This document shows positions 10,655 to 21,874 of a DNA stretch of 64,000 nucleotides, piece by piece. A program made the position numbers and the translations under genes. Source of the DNA: Neurospora tetraspora (lineage: Eukaryota > Ascomycota > Sordariomycetes > Sordariales > Sordariaceae); assembly GCF_033439725.1 (NCBI RefSeq), contig NW_026944385.1, forward strand, positions 1,955,001-2,019,000. Direction: 5' to 3'. The notes under the pieces are model-generated. The model did not search any database. It was not told the origin of the DNA and saw only the letters and a program-made list of their open reading frames with translations. Numbering within the stretch: the first letter of the stretch is position 1; each line of letters opens with the position of its first letter.

Positions 10655-12317
10655 TGTAGACTTTGTAGACGTGATACTGATGTTGGAAAAGGAACCGTTT
10701 CTCGTCAAGGATAGGAAATGCTCGCCAGCAGATCAACTGTTGACGAGGAGAGGATGAAACACTGAGACTCGTTGCTGGCGTTGTTGCTTGGAGATGTTCG
10801 TCGTCACAAGGAAAATGCTAGAATGCCGAGATGAAAAGCCCAAGACCCAAAAGGAAATAAGAGACAGAAAGGAAACCCAAAGGAAACAGAGAAAAGGAAA
10901 AGAGACACAAGGAAAAGATGTGACTTGAGAGAGTTTTGAAGTGTTGTGGTATGGAACCAACAAGCAACAAAGATGAGGTTGAAGAAGGCCGTCCATCTTA
11001 TGTATTCGAGGTACACAAACACCGACACGGCATGAAAGTTCTAGATATGGCGATTATTCCAACCTCATCCCGTTCCCGATCGGCCATGCTCATCATCGTA
11101 TTCGACAATCCACGATCCCGGCTCTCAAAACAAGCGCGCCTAGGCGGATCGACAAAATGATAGGTCGCGCCATGGGTGAGTCGGAGAATTGAAGAGTCGG
11201 AAGAGTGGGATTGTGGAAAATCTTCCAGCCTCTTTTGTTTTGTCGTTGCACGCGGTTGCTATTTTGATTACGACGACGACGAGGTTCCTGGACGACGGGA
11301 GCTAGCGATGGTGGACCGTCAACTTCAGTAGGCGCTCGTGCAACCAATGAGAGGGCCAGCCACAGGGGGTAGGGCTGGAGTCAGTGGACTTGGACATGGG
11401 TTAGGCCGGGGTTAAGGGTTCCACGAAATATCCACAGCGGACACTAACAGCTGCTAACCGTCCAGCGCCTCAGCCAGCCAATCGATCTTGCACAAATCTC
11501 TCTTTCCGCGACGTCTTCTCTTCTTTCAGTGTTCAACCACCAAACATGCGACAACGTCGAGAAACATGCCACGGCATCCACCGCCTTCTGCAATTTCCCA
11601 TCCATTGGCTCTCGAAGGAGCAGAGACGCGACCACAGATTGAACAAGCGGAATGAAACGGATCACGACCGCTATGCGCCGCCATGGTTCCCGGTGTTTCA
11701 ATGCTGTTTTCCCCTTGTGGTCGACTAGTCACCGACCACTTGATGCGACGCCATTTCGACATGCACGGACCATGCGACCTGGACCTGGGCCACCCACCAG
11801 TCCATCACTCCGATTTGGCGCTGCAATGGAACTTGACCATCCGCAAGGAAGAGGAGCATAAGCATGAGAGAAAAAGGTCGAGTCTCAATTTCATATGTAC
11901 AAGATCGTTCATCCCCTTGTCGGCTCAGCTGTATCACCCTCTGCGTCCGACTCTTCAATCTCACAATCTTTGCTCAGACCGCCTGGGAAAACAACAAGTG
12001 TTGCGTGTCCAAAGGTCGATGAAGGGAAGTAAAAAAGGAGAAGAGTTCCGCATTACCAGTACCAACACCAACACCAACACCAACACCAACGACCATATAT
12101 ACACCCATTTGGCCACATTCATCCATCTATCCAACCCGAGAAAACAGCAAGGAAAGCAATCGACTATGTACCGGTTCAAAGAAAAGTATATCTCGCACCC
12201 AAACAAGGAAAACCACTGTACAATCCTCCACAGCAACCACGTAGGGCGCTCTCAATCTCTCACTCTCTCCGATATGTACAAACACCACGTCACTTATCAA
12301 TCACCCACCACGTTGCT
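10655..12317. other. Intergenic, promoter of the MARVEL-like gene and 3' flank of laccase
   Basis: This is 1.66 kb with no convincing gene. The right part lies downstream of the laccase stop. The left part is upstream of the minus-strand membrane-protein gene. A long plus-strand frame here (from 11683) runs into the laccase coding region antisense and is treated as chance. Confidence 0.45.
12061..12091. repeat. ACCAAC hexanucleotide microsatellite
   Basis: Five units of ACCAAC in tandem, in the 3' flank of the laccase gene. Confidence 0.9.
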
Positions 12318-14255
12318 CTACCAGTCCAGTTTCACCTCTCTCGCCTTGACCCCGCTAATAACCCTCAGACCAGAATCGTTCTTGGGGTTAGGATCATTAT
12401 TAGGGAAGTACCCCCTCCAAGCGTTGCAGTTGTCGTTGAAGGCTCTCTTGTCCGCATTGCTGATGCCGTTCTTGAGGTCCTGCGCCCGCTCCAGGAACTG
12501 GTTCGACAGACCGCCCGACACGTGCCAGGCAATGTGGCAGTGCATCAGCCACGCACCCGGGTTATCCGTGCGGAAAGCGATGAGCAGCCAGCCCTTGGCC
12601 GGGAGCATGGCGACGTCGCGCCGCGTCGGGTTGGTGCCATTCAAGTGAGGGATGTCCACGACCGGGTCGAACACGTAGCGGGTCTGGCTGCTGACGTTCG
12701 CGTCGGGCGACCGGCCGAGGATGAGGAAGTCGTGCCCGTGCAGGTGGATGGGGTGCGGCAGGCTGATGGTACCATCGGGGTCGTTCTCGATCAGCCAGTA
12801 CTTCCACTGGTTGACACCGTCGATCTTGACGATGTTTTCGGACTGCGGGTAGTTGGTGTCGCCCGTCAGAACATACTCCAGCACCGGCTTGTTCCAGTCG
12901 ACGTTGATGGCCGTTCCGTTGACCCGCCAGACGAAGCCGTCGAGCGTGATGGGGATCTCGTTGCCAGGGTTGAGGGCGATGCTGTTGGTATTGAAGCTGC
13001 GTTGAACGACGGGCTTCAGGTCGTTGAGGTCCAGGCACTGGTGGTCGGGCGGGGCAACGCCCTGGATGGTCGGCAGTGCGTTCGGCACGCCCTGGTACCG
13101 GAAGATGGCGGCCGGCTTCGGGTTGTGGGAGGTACCGCAAAAGCCGCTGCCACCAAACGTCACGTTGAACCAGTAGTTCCCGTAACCGGCCTGTTTGGGA
13201 TTCTGGTTGGCATCGATGATGACATCGTAGCGCTGGCCGACGCCGAGCAGCAGGCTGTCGACCTTGCGGGGAATCACGGGAACCAGATCCGCCGAGATGA
13301 TGGTCATGGAGTGATTCACCAGCGACAGTTGGAAGTGGTTCTCGACCGAGGTGTTGATGAGCCGCAGCCGATGCTTCTTGCCCGGGGTAAGCGACACCGT
13401 GGCGTACTGGCCGGCGCCGGTGGTCGGGTGCTTGGCGAAGCCGTTGAAGAGCACATTGTCGCTAGGCGGAGGACCGGCATGCTGTGTGAGCAGCGCGATA
13501 CGGTCGGCCGTCTCGTAGTAGTAGTCCATGAGCGGGAAAGGACCGAGGTCGATGTCGTAGTTGGCCGAGGCCGGTCCGTTGATGACGATGGAGCCAACAA
13601 TGCCGTTGCCGTACTGCGCTGAGAAATGCGAGTGGTACCACGAGGTCCCGTACTGGGTGGCCCGGAAGCGGTACACTTTGCTGCCGCCGTTGGGCGGGAT
13701 GGGGCACTCGGTCACGCCATTGACGCCGTCCTGGATGTTGGAGTTGCGCTGGTGCATGCCGTGCCAGTGGATCGAGGTGCCGTTCGTCTTCAGTCTGTTG
13801 ATGACGGTGATCTCGAGATAGTCGCCCCAGTCGGCCTGAAGGGTAGGCCCAATGATCTTGCCGTTGACCATCATGACCTTGTCCTTTTTGACACCATCGG
13901 GACCAATCCAGTTGTCAGTCTCGGTGAGGTCGAGCGTGTACTAGGTGAGTGTCAGTCCTTTCGTTCTTTGTACCTGTCATCTGGAACTATTACTCACTCG
14001 TCTGGTGTTGCCGGTGTTGGGAGTTCCGAGTTCATAGTCGGTGTTGATGTTGTATCCTTGAGACCAACACTGCCGGTTGCTCGGGGAGTTACAACCACCG
14101 CCTCCACCACCTCCATAACCTTCGGCCTGGAAGTCCTGTCTCTTATCAACGGGAGTGAGGAGATTCCTCCCCTCATTGCCAGGTGCGGGAGCACCGAGAA
14201 CGAGTGAAGGGGCAAGAAGGCCCGCAACGATGGCGGCGATGCCAAAGAACTTCAT
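12318..14255 (-). CDS. Ascomycete laccase (multicopper oxidase)
   Basis: Exons 14255-13998 and 13940-12318 flank a 57-bp intron (GTGAGT...CTAG) and encode 626 residues. Laccases oxidise phenols with reduction of O2 to water. All four copper motifs are present: HWHG (~144), WYHSHF (~187), HPIHLHGHDF (~482) and HCHIAWHVSGG (~553), with Leu ten residues after the Cys as the axial position. The N-terminus is a signal peptide (MKFFGIAAIVAGLL..LVLGAP) followed by a propeptide ending in the Kex2-type site DKR, a Gly run, then the usual CNSPSNRQCW start of the mature enzyme. The C-terminus carries the DSGL processing site and a 15-residue extension that is cut off in related enzymes. Nothing is missing, so this should be an active secreted enzyme. 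Neighbours do not suggest a pathway. Confidence 0.97.
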
Positions 14256-14336
14256 GGTGATGATGAAGATCCCCGCGAGTGGAAGTAATGAAAGAAGTAA
14301 ACCAGAGCTTGAGTTATATGGGATGGGGGGAAGGGA

Positions 14337-14344
14337 TATATAAA
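14337..14344 (-). promoter_or_regulatory. TATA-like element of the laccase promoter
   Basis: The plus strand reads TATATAAA (minus: TTTATATA) about 80 bp upstream of the laccase start codon, a sensible distance for a TATA element given a short leader. Confidence 0.4.
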
Positions 14345-14674
14345 TCCAAAAGAAAGGTATGTTCAAATGTCAACTACACCTCCGAGTCTTGACTCTCGAG
14401 ATGATGGCCTGATATGAATATGAAGAACGAATCGAAAGACACGAAAAGGGAGAGATCATCATCCACTTTATACACGTTGGACAAAACAGATGAGCACCCT
14501 CTTGCCCTTGCATGTTGGGGTGTGGTGGAGCTGTCCAGACGTCTTGGTGGTCATCGAATCGCGAAGTGCATGGCGGCTTACACCTCGTGCCTCGTGGAGT
14601 ACTAGGTCCCCTTCGTATCGGAGAGGCTGAGCTGGCTTGTCTGGGTCTTCTTTTTCCGACCTGGGATATGATAT

Positions 14675-14701
14675 TGGATGGATGGATGGATGGATGGATG
14701 G
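14675..14701. repeat. TGGA tetranucleotide microsatellite
   Basis: Nearly seven perfect units of TGGA. Confidence 0.95.
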
Positions 14702-15950
14702 TTCCTGACAGCTTGCTGTGCTTTGCTGTGCTTGTGCTGTGCTCAGGCAACCGCCTGGCGTATACGCCTCTCGGCTACTTCGCCGTTTTCCATCTCACTG
14801 ACCTGACGGGACTGTGGAATCTTTCGGGATGTTGGGAGCTTAGTTGGGAATGGGTGATTCACCTTCAGCACTGCCGAGGCCACCGTGAGGCCATGAGACC
14901 TGCTTGCGATATCGTCCTCCTGTTCCTGGATGGCATCAAGCGGCACGGCTCGGATGCGAGCAGAGGCCATCCATGACGCCATTGTCCTGGTATTGAAGAG
15001 ACTACTGACTGACTGACACTTGACAGTGGAGGGACGCCGGCAACATACAAACATCAACGGCAGTTATTCCCTTCTTGAACTGGGTTGAACTGCTGACATA
15101 TCGTCGAAACTTCGACTTGAAGATATCCCGTTCTCTCACCGTCATGGTGGAGGGAAGCGTGAGAAAATTGGTGTGCAAGAACGACGCTGTAGACTGACAC
15201 TTGCAGAGGATTATTGGATAACATCGCCATTATGGACGGGAAAAATAATGATGATATTGACGGGCGTGTAGGTGGAGGAAACACAGAAAGGTGAAGAGAA
15301 GCGAGAAATGTCGTCCGTACATCGATCGAGCCTGAAGCTATGTCATGTCATGTCGTGTCGTGTCGTGTCGTGAGATTCAACGACAAGGATTTCGGGAGAA
15401 AAGGCACCCACCTCACGAACGGTGTTACCGAACAGACAGACAGACAGCCCCACCACCAACGAGCTGTAAAACCCCGGCCATAAATCCCAAAGGGGATATG
15501 TTGCTGCATTGAACAGGTACGTAGGTACTAACGATAGGTCTGGTTCCGTGTGTGAAAACACAGTTCCCAGCGCTGGGCAATCAAGCCAGAGGACCATGCA
15601 TCAAACAAATCTCCACGCAGCAAGCGGCTCAGTTCACGGTGGTGGGTGAAGAGGTTCGGCTTGCTTCGCGCGCTCGCGCTCGCGCATGAAGGGTGAGGTG
15701 GGCTGGATGGGCTGAGACCTCGTGGCTGGACGTCAGGGCCTCGAATTAGGCAGTCGAAGAATAGGTACGGTACAGGTAAGTAAGATGTGTGTAGGGCGTG
15801 GCGCCATAGCCGACTTCTTATTTTCAATAATCGTGTGTACAAGTAATGTAAGAGCGGACGGCAGCGCGGCGCCGCGGAACGGGAATGGGTCCAGTCAGAA
15901 GTGAGTGTGTATGTAGGTGAGAGCGAGGAGGAGAAGTATTGACTGCCTGG

Positions 15951-15985
15951 CTGACTGACTGACTGACTGACTGACTGACTGACTG
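15951..15985. repeat. CTGA tetranucleotide microsatellite
   Basis: Nearly nine perfect units of CTGA/GACT. Confidence 0.95.
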
Positions 15986-18901
15986 TGGGTAACAGATTGA
16001 CTGCTGTTGGCAGCCCTCGGTGATAGGTGCTATCGCCTTAAGCCGAAGGGAAGCAAAAAGATCGGGAAGTATCTGATCATCATCAAGAAGTGTGTGTGTG
16101 TGTAAGAGAAGAACCAGACAGATCACGCTGCACGAGAAATATTGGCTTGGCTTAGCCTGGTCGGTATGTTCTGATGTTCTCGGGAGATGACTCTTTCACT
16201 TGGGCAGGCAGCACGTCGACTGTTGTTGGTGTTGGTGTTGGTGTTAGCAAGGAAAAGGAAAGGTGAAGCCTCCAGTCCAGGGTTTGTTGTTACCAATTCC
16301 GAGAAAGAGACCCACCGCTAACGATGACGATGAGGGACCCAGGAATTCGGTGTACATGTAAGCATGGCGTTGCATACATTGTATTGTTGGGTTGTCTGTC
16401 TGTCTGCTGCCATCTGGCTTAGTGACAGAATGACAGTATCCGCAGAGATGGACCAGGTATGTTGATGTCTCGACTCGTACACTTGCCGAATGGCGTAGGC
16501 TAAGCGCTTTGCGCGCGCCTTGGGGTTACCGATAATTATGGTTACTGAAAAGAGGGCACTGAAAGCGGCGTGAAAGGTTCGAGGTAAAAAACGGGAGGCG
16601 GGCTTTCATTTCTCTGTGCCCCTCCGTCCTTGGCAGGGGAAAAGAAGATGATGAATGTTTTTTCCATTGACGATGTAAGTGGAAAGCTGCTGTCAATCTG
16701 TTGCACAAACCCTTTGCTCAAAGAAAAAAATAAGCAGCATAACGCTGCGCCATACAGTCTCAAACAGTTCCCTTAACACACCAGCAATTTCTTTCCATGA
16801 CGCCATGACGGAAGGACGGGAGAATCGGATTGGCAGGTTGGCGCGCATTGGCATTTGGCATTTGGCAGCTGACAGTTTTTTTTTTTTTTTTCAAGGATTT
16901 TTGGCTTCGAAAAAGCCAAGCTCGGAAATTATAATCCTTCTTTGTCAGACACGACTGATTTCTTCTCGGGAATCCTTTTCGTTACTTGATTTGTACCTGT
17001 TATTCGTTAGAAGCAGGGGAGGGGGGGTGACACCGTGACAGGGGGGGAGCTCAAGCTGACAGCACCAGGCAGTACAGCAGCGAAAACCGGTTGGTTCCGA
17101 ACCCAGGACTCCAGTCGCATTGCTGACTGTTTCTTTTCTTTGCTGGGTCTCTGCCTACTGTGTAGAGGTAGGTATCCTATCATCGGCTTGGCGGTAGCAC
17201 AGTACCTTGTGTACTGCCCCAGTTGACCATCGGTCGGATATATCTCGCCGTAAGACAAAAAAGCACAGTAAGGCGGAGGCGGGGAGATGGGATGGATTCC
17301 ATGTTTGGACGGATTTACTGCGGAGGCTCAGACCAGACCAGATCAGGCAAGGCAAGATTGAATGGCATGAATGGCTAATAAGACTGAGCGAGACAATGCC
17401 TTTGTTAGGTGAGTCTTTCTCTGTGCTGACATTCCACGTGCTGTTGGTCGTTTTACAGAACATTTTGACAGCCCGTGTTCTCCGCTGACTTCCATGTTAG
17501 GTCGGATTAAACGATCAGAATGATCTTCGTTCGGGGTCCCCTAAGGTAGAACTTGGTTGACGAAAAGGATAGCTGGATAAGTAAGTTCGATGATTGCCGC
17601 CCAAAATGTATCTCGAATTCTCGATATACTGTGGTACTGACCGTATTGGTAACCAGCCAGGCCCTTCCATTTAACATGCAGTGCACTATCTGCAAGGACG
17701 GGAAGACAAATGGCGGGTGCAGCTACTATTGAACCCTTGCTTGTTCTGCTTGTCTTGGCCCAGATCCCTTTGGGCCGAGTGAGGCGCTGATAGTGCTAAA
17801 GTGCACTGCAAGTCTTCTTCCAATCGATGGAAGCTCCGTCAAACGAGACCTTCGCGATCTGATCAACCACACAGACTGGCCAGTGGCACACTGGCAGTAG
17901 AGGTAGGCCAGTTGGGATTCTGCCCTACCGGTATTGAATTCAGGCATGTCCCTTTCTCTCTTCCGTCCTTTATTGCTTTTAATATGGATTCTCCCGCTCA
18001 TGCTTGACACTCGAATTCTCGCTAACGCGCTGCTGGGATAGTGAAGTATTGGTTCGGCTGTGGCTGGAAGAGACTTGGCGTGGAGGTCACAGTGCTGGAC
18101 TTCATCTTCTTCACCCCTTCGGGGATATGCAATTGCTGCAATGGAACCGGGCCCAAAAGCGGAGGACTTTTGATAGAGATTGGTTTCTTTTGTCTACCTG
18201 GGATCTATCAAGCCAAGCGCAGTGCCGATTTGCATCTGCTGCGTGCACGGTTCTCATCACAGCGAGATGTGCCTTCCTCAGAACCTCACGTCCATCAAGC
18301 TGACAACATCAGAAAACATTTGGATATCTCAACTGATATCAATGCATCCAGCACCTCCCCGGGAATTAGCTTGGGCTTCAAGCTTCCCAACCCTTGGCCT
18401 GACACCGCAGCATGTATCCCATCCAACATCTCGACCACGGCGATCTTTCCTTCAACTGGACTGACCAAAAGCCCTACGAGCTTCGAAGCGCCGAGTCCTC
18501 GACAAGAAAAGCCAAGATGAGTTAACCTTTTCGTGCCCTTGCCTGCCGTACCCGCCACATGGGTTTCCCCGAAGAGGAACCTGATCGACGACCTCGAGCT
18601 GTTCGGGTGCCCAGCTCACCCAGTTCTGGACGGAGACCGGAGTGCAGTCCGCAAGGGCGCGGGACTGGAGTCTGTGGACTGGAGAGAGTCCAATCCTATC
18701 CAGCAGCCAAGAGATATCTGCCAACCGTGCAGCAACATACTATGCATATACTGCACTGCAGGAAGTGCAGTTTTAGACAGGAGCTGTGAGCTGCGGGCAA
18801 GAAAGCTGTTGGATCGCTTCTCCAAGGTCTGCAGATACGATTTTCTTGCATACAAGACCGGTCATCGTTGTGTTACTCTCTGCCTCGTCGAGGCCACATC
18901 A

Positions 18902-19286
18902 GGGGCGTGTTTGGTTTGATCGATGTAGTTAGAGTGGGGCTATACAAATTAACCCTGTAAAGCCAACCGCTGGTATAATCCGAGCTTCGTCCGTTGATTT
19001 TGGCTGCACCTCGAGCTTGGCAGGTATCGAGCTACTGCAACCCCCTTGTACATGGCTTGCGCCCGCATATTGGTGCATCCTCCTTCCTAATGAAGCTATC
19101 AACACTCCAATTGATAAGGATTAGAAACTACCTTATAATTGTAGGGTAGAAACGGACCCCTGTCAGTGTAGAAAGAAAGAAGAAAAAAACGAATGGTACA
19201 AAATCCCTGTCGAAAAGTGCAGATTTTAGCGTTGTACCAAGTCCAATCGCACTCTCAAACTACATCGCTGGAACCAAACACGCCCC
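18902..19286. mobile_element. Short inverted-repeat element (MITE-like), GGGGCGTGTTTGGTT tips
   Basis: The left end reads GGGGCGTGTTTGGTT then, after five unmatched bases, CGATGTAGTT and AGAGTG. The right end read in reverse gives the same tip and, after a 4-5 base gap, GCGATGTAGTTTGAGAGTG. The ~35-bp terminal inverted repeats enclose 385 bp with no coding capacity. The GTGTTTGGTT tip style resembles Harbinger/hAT-derived MITEs. I could not find a convincing target-site duplication. Confidence 0.7.
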
Positions 19287-20727
19287 AGCTCAAGCATAGC
19301 TGATCTAGATATCATGTGGCGTGCAGAGCATTTCCGAACTCAGCCCGTGGGTTGACAACCGTCAGACGGAAAGTGGAAGAGGCTCTTAACGGGGCGGGCT
19401 ACGCCCAACATCGCTGCATCAGTGGGGTGTCAGAGTGACCAAGTTGGTGGGTTGAGGGGTCAGGTATGCACCTCTACAGCTCTACTGCAGTGGTGTACAT
19501 ACATACATACACATCCAGCTGTCTGTTCCTCATTTGCTGGGATGCGCGAATGACAGCTAATGATCTTCGTTTGTGGCTCGACTGGGGGTGGTTACCTTCC
19601 GGCCGGGGGAACAACGGGTCAGCGCTTTATCGTGAAGCGCATAGCGAACAAAGGTTTTGTTACTTTTCTATCTCTTCTCGTGCCACAGATTGTGTTACCT
19701 GTTGTTGCTAATGAGGAAATGAAAGGACACGCCCTTGATGATATAGCAGACTGGAATCGGAATTCAACACCCGATTGACAACCTTTGACGATACCTATCA
19801 ATATCACCATGAGTTCAGGGTGTTATAGGGCTCTGGGTTACAACGAGGCACTTGTTTTAGTGAGTTACATAGTCTCCAGTCTTGCACAGTAGTGGTTCTG
19901 CAGCCTGCAGTGATCTTCTTCCTACTGCAGTTGCATCACAGGCTTCCATTTGACTTCATTGTTCGAAGGTTAAAACAGTCGTCTTCAGCGTAGCTGAACA
20001 CCCATCAAGCATCCATTCACGATCGCGTCAAGCTTCAAGGGAACTAACCAAGAGGAAACGCCATGTCAAATAAAATCGAGGGTCAGGTAAGGTAGCATTT
20101 TACATAAGCTTATTCGTCCTTTCGGTCCCGAGCCGTGTCCAGCTATCTATTTATAACGGGAATCTATTGGACTGGTACATCTTCCCTTGCACATCGAGCT
20201 CGTCGAGGAAAAGCCCTGCCTGCCAGTGTCGCCGCCCAATGAACAGGCATATCGTCCTCACTGTTGGTGACACGGCATGTTTACCATCTGCACACTTGTT
20301 GACTTGGCGATGCAGCAGCCTTTTGTTTACCTTGGACCTGGGATTGGACTGACTGGATTGCACTGAACAGCTTCAATGGACCGGACCCCGTGTCCGTTCG
20401 TATCTCTGACTGCTCTGAGGCTCTGGATTCGACCGTTATTGTGCAGCGGATTACCGATCCAGTGCTCATGTAAGATGCTAGCGTTGTCGATGAAGGGGCT
20501 TGGCTGTTCGGTCTCCAAATGTTGGTGAGCTCGGGATAAAGCGGCAACTCGAATACCTTCAAATGTAAGTTTACCCTTTCCAAGTTTCTCACATCCTTCC
20601 TTCTTCGATCTTTCGTTTCTCGCTTCCCTTTACCGTTAGGTAAAGCGTCGGGTTCTTTCTCTTCCCGCGTGTCGTCGTCGTATCGCCGCACCATTAACTC
20701 TCCGAGTCTCCCGGCGAGCGTCGGTTA
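19287..20727. other. Intergenic, no gene recognised
   Basis: This 1.4-kb stretch between two inverted-repeat elements has a CATA microsatellite at ~19498 and no supported gene. A short minus-strand frame near 20160-20290 contains IGRRHWQAGLFLDELDVQGK and could be a gene relic, but nothing else supports it. Confidence 0.35.
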
Positions 20728-21874
20728 CGGTGGCCCAGGTTGGTTTTCGTTTCACATCCCCAAAATCAAATGTTTGCCAGCTGCAGTCACTAGAAACGCG
20801 CCCTAGCGCGTCAGATCAAACTCGCTTTAGCAATTAATTATTTCTCACATTGCATATAACCTCGTATTCTCGTGAACCCTAGCTCTCGTAAACAATTTCT
20901 CTACATTAATACTATATTTACTATTAATAACTATATTGTAAAAATAAGTTTGTAAGTGTATATATTATAGTTACTTGTAATAATAGATCTTTATATACTA
21001 ACCTACAATAAAGAAACTCCAACCCGCATACTATATTATAGTTACCCTAAAAACTACTAAGGGTAACGCCCTAGCCCCTCCTCGAAATGAATTCCTACTG
21101 TTTAAGTATAATAGTACTAGTTTGAGCGAAGGCGATAATTATACCAAGCCCGCTAAAGATTGGGAGGATAACGAAGACGCTAAAGCACGCTTACGCTTCG
21201 TTTTAAGGAAGCTATTGGACTATAAAGTCTAAGAGATCCAAAGTATCCTCGTCTATATAATCGGATAGAAGGTTTTAGTATCTTTATAACATATATATTC
21301 GCCGTCGTAAATATTTTCCTCGAAAAGGTAAAGAATAATAATATAAACTTTAATAGGAAATTTGACTTTCGAAATAAAAGTTTCCTACTCTTTACCTTTA
21401 AAGACCTTACAGGTTTATTATAAATATATAACCTTCTATTTAAACCGATTATATTAAATAAATTCTAATATTATATAATACCTTTTAATAATAGTATACT
21501 TAATTAATATTAAGTAATTACTTAATAATGCCCGAAATAGATCCCTAAATCTATTCTAATAAAAACGTAATCTACTTTTCCGTAGTTAAATTATTAAATT
21601 ACGTAGCCGGAACTGAAAGTAAGGGTTTATTGTTATAAGTAAAAGGCGCTATAATTACGTAAGTATAAAGTGGGGCTTTTAATAAGGTATATTGACGTAG
21701 GCATAGTATAGTATTATAGTATAGACGGTTTATACAAATAATATAATGGGATATATAATTACTTTAGCGAGGGGGAGTAGGTTTACATTTGTATGTAGGT
21801 TATAGTTAATAGCTATAACCAATTGAAATTAGGGCTAGTGAGTAATGTGAAACGAAAACCGACCTAGGCCACCG
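20728..21874. mobile_element. RIP-eroded TA-flanked DNA transposon (Tc1/mariner or pogo type)
   Basis: Thirty-base terminal inverted repeats (starting CGGTGGCC, containing GGTTTTCGTTTCACA) match at 28 of 30 positions, and both mismatches are C/T transitions. Each end is flanked by the dinucleotide TA (20726-20727 and 21875-21876), the target duplication of the Tc1/mariner-pogo superfamily. The 1,147-bp interior is strikingly A+T- and TpA-rich and has no open frame, unlike the GC-balanced DNA on both sides with sharp borders. This is the expected signature of repeat-induced point mutation acting on a duplicated transposon. The size is smaller than a typical fungal pogo/Fot1 element, so it may also be internally deleted. 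Confidence 0.88.

Larger units (their letters stand above)
14345..18901. other. Gene-poor block with microsatellites
   Basis: About 4.5 kb in which I find no gene with a recognisable domain, signal peptide or clean splice structure. It carries (TGGA)n, (CTGA)n, (GTGTC)n near 15352 and (TG)n near 16090, a T run at ~16877 and many paired ACCTACC/GGTAGGT motifs. One minus-strand frame at 18295-18558 reads unusually like protein (for example VEGKIAVVEMLDGIHAAV) but has no start, partner exon or known family, so it is not called as a gene. Confidence 0.4.

Noticed and set aside
11683-12648. Plus-strand frame of 321 codons overlapping the laccase 3' end
   Set aside because: Its last part is antisense to well-supported laccase codons, and the rest includes microsatellite-coded Thr/Asn repeats and no domain.
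12522-13622. Plus-strand frame of 366 codons
   Set aside because: Entirely antisense to laccase exon 2; a shadow of its G/C-ending codons.
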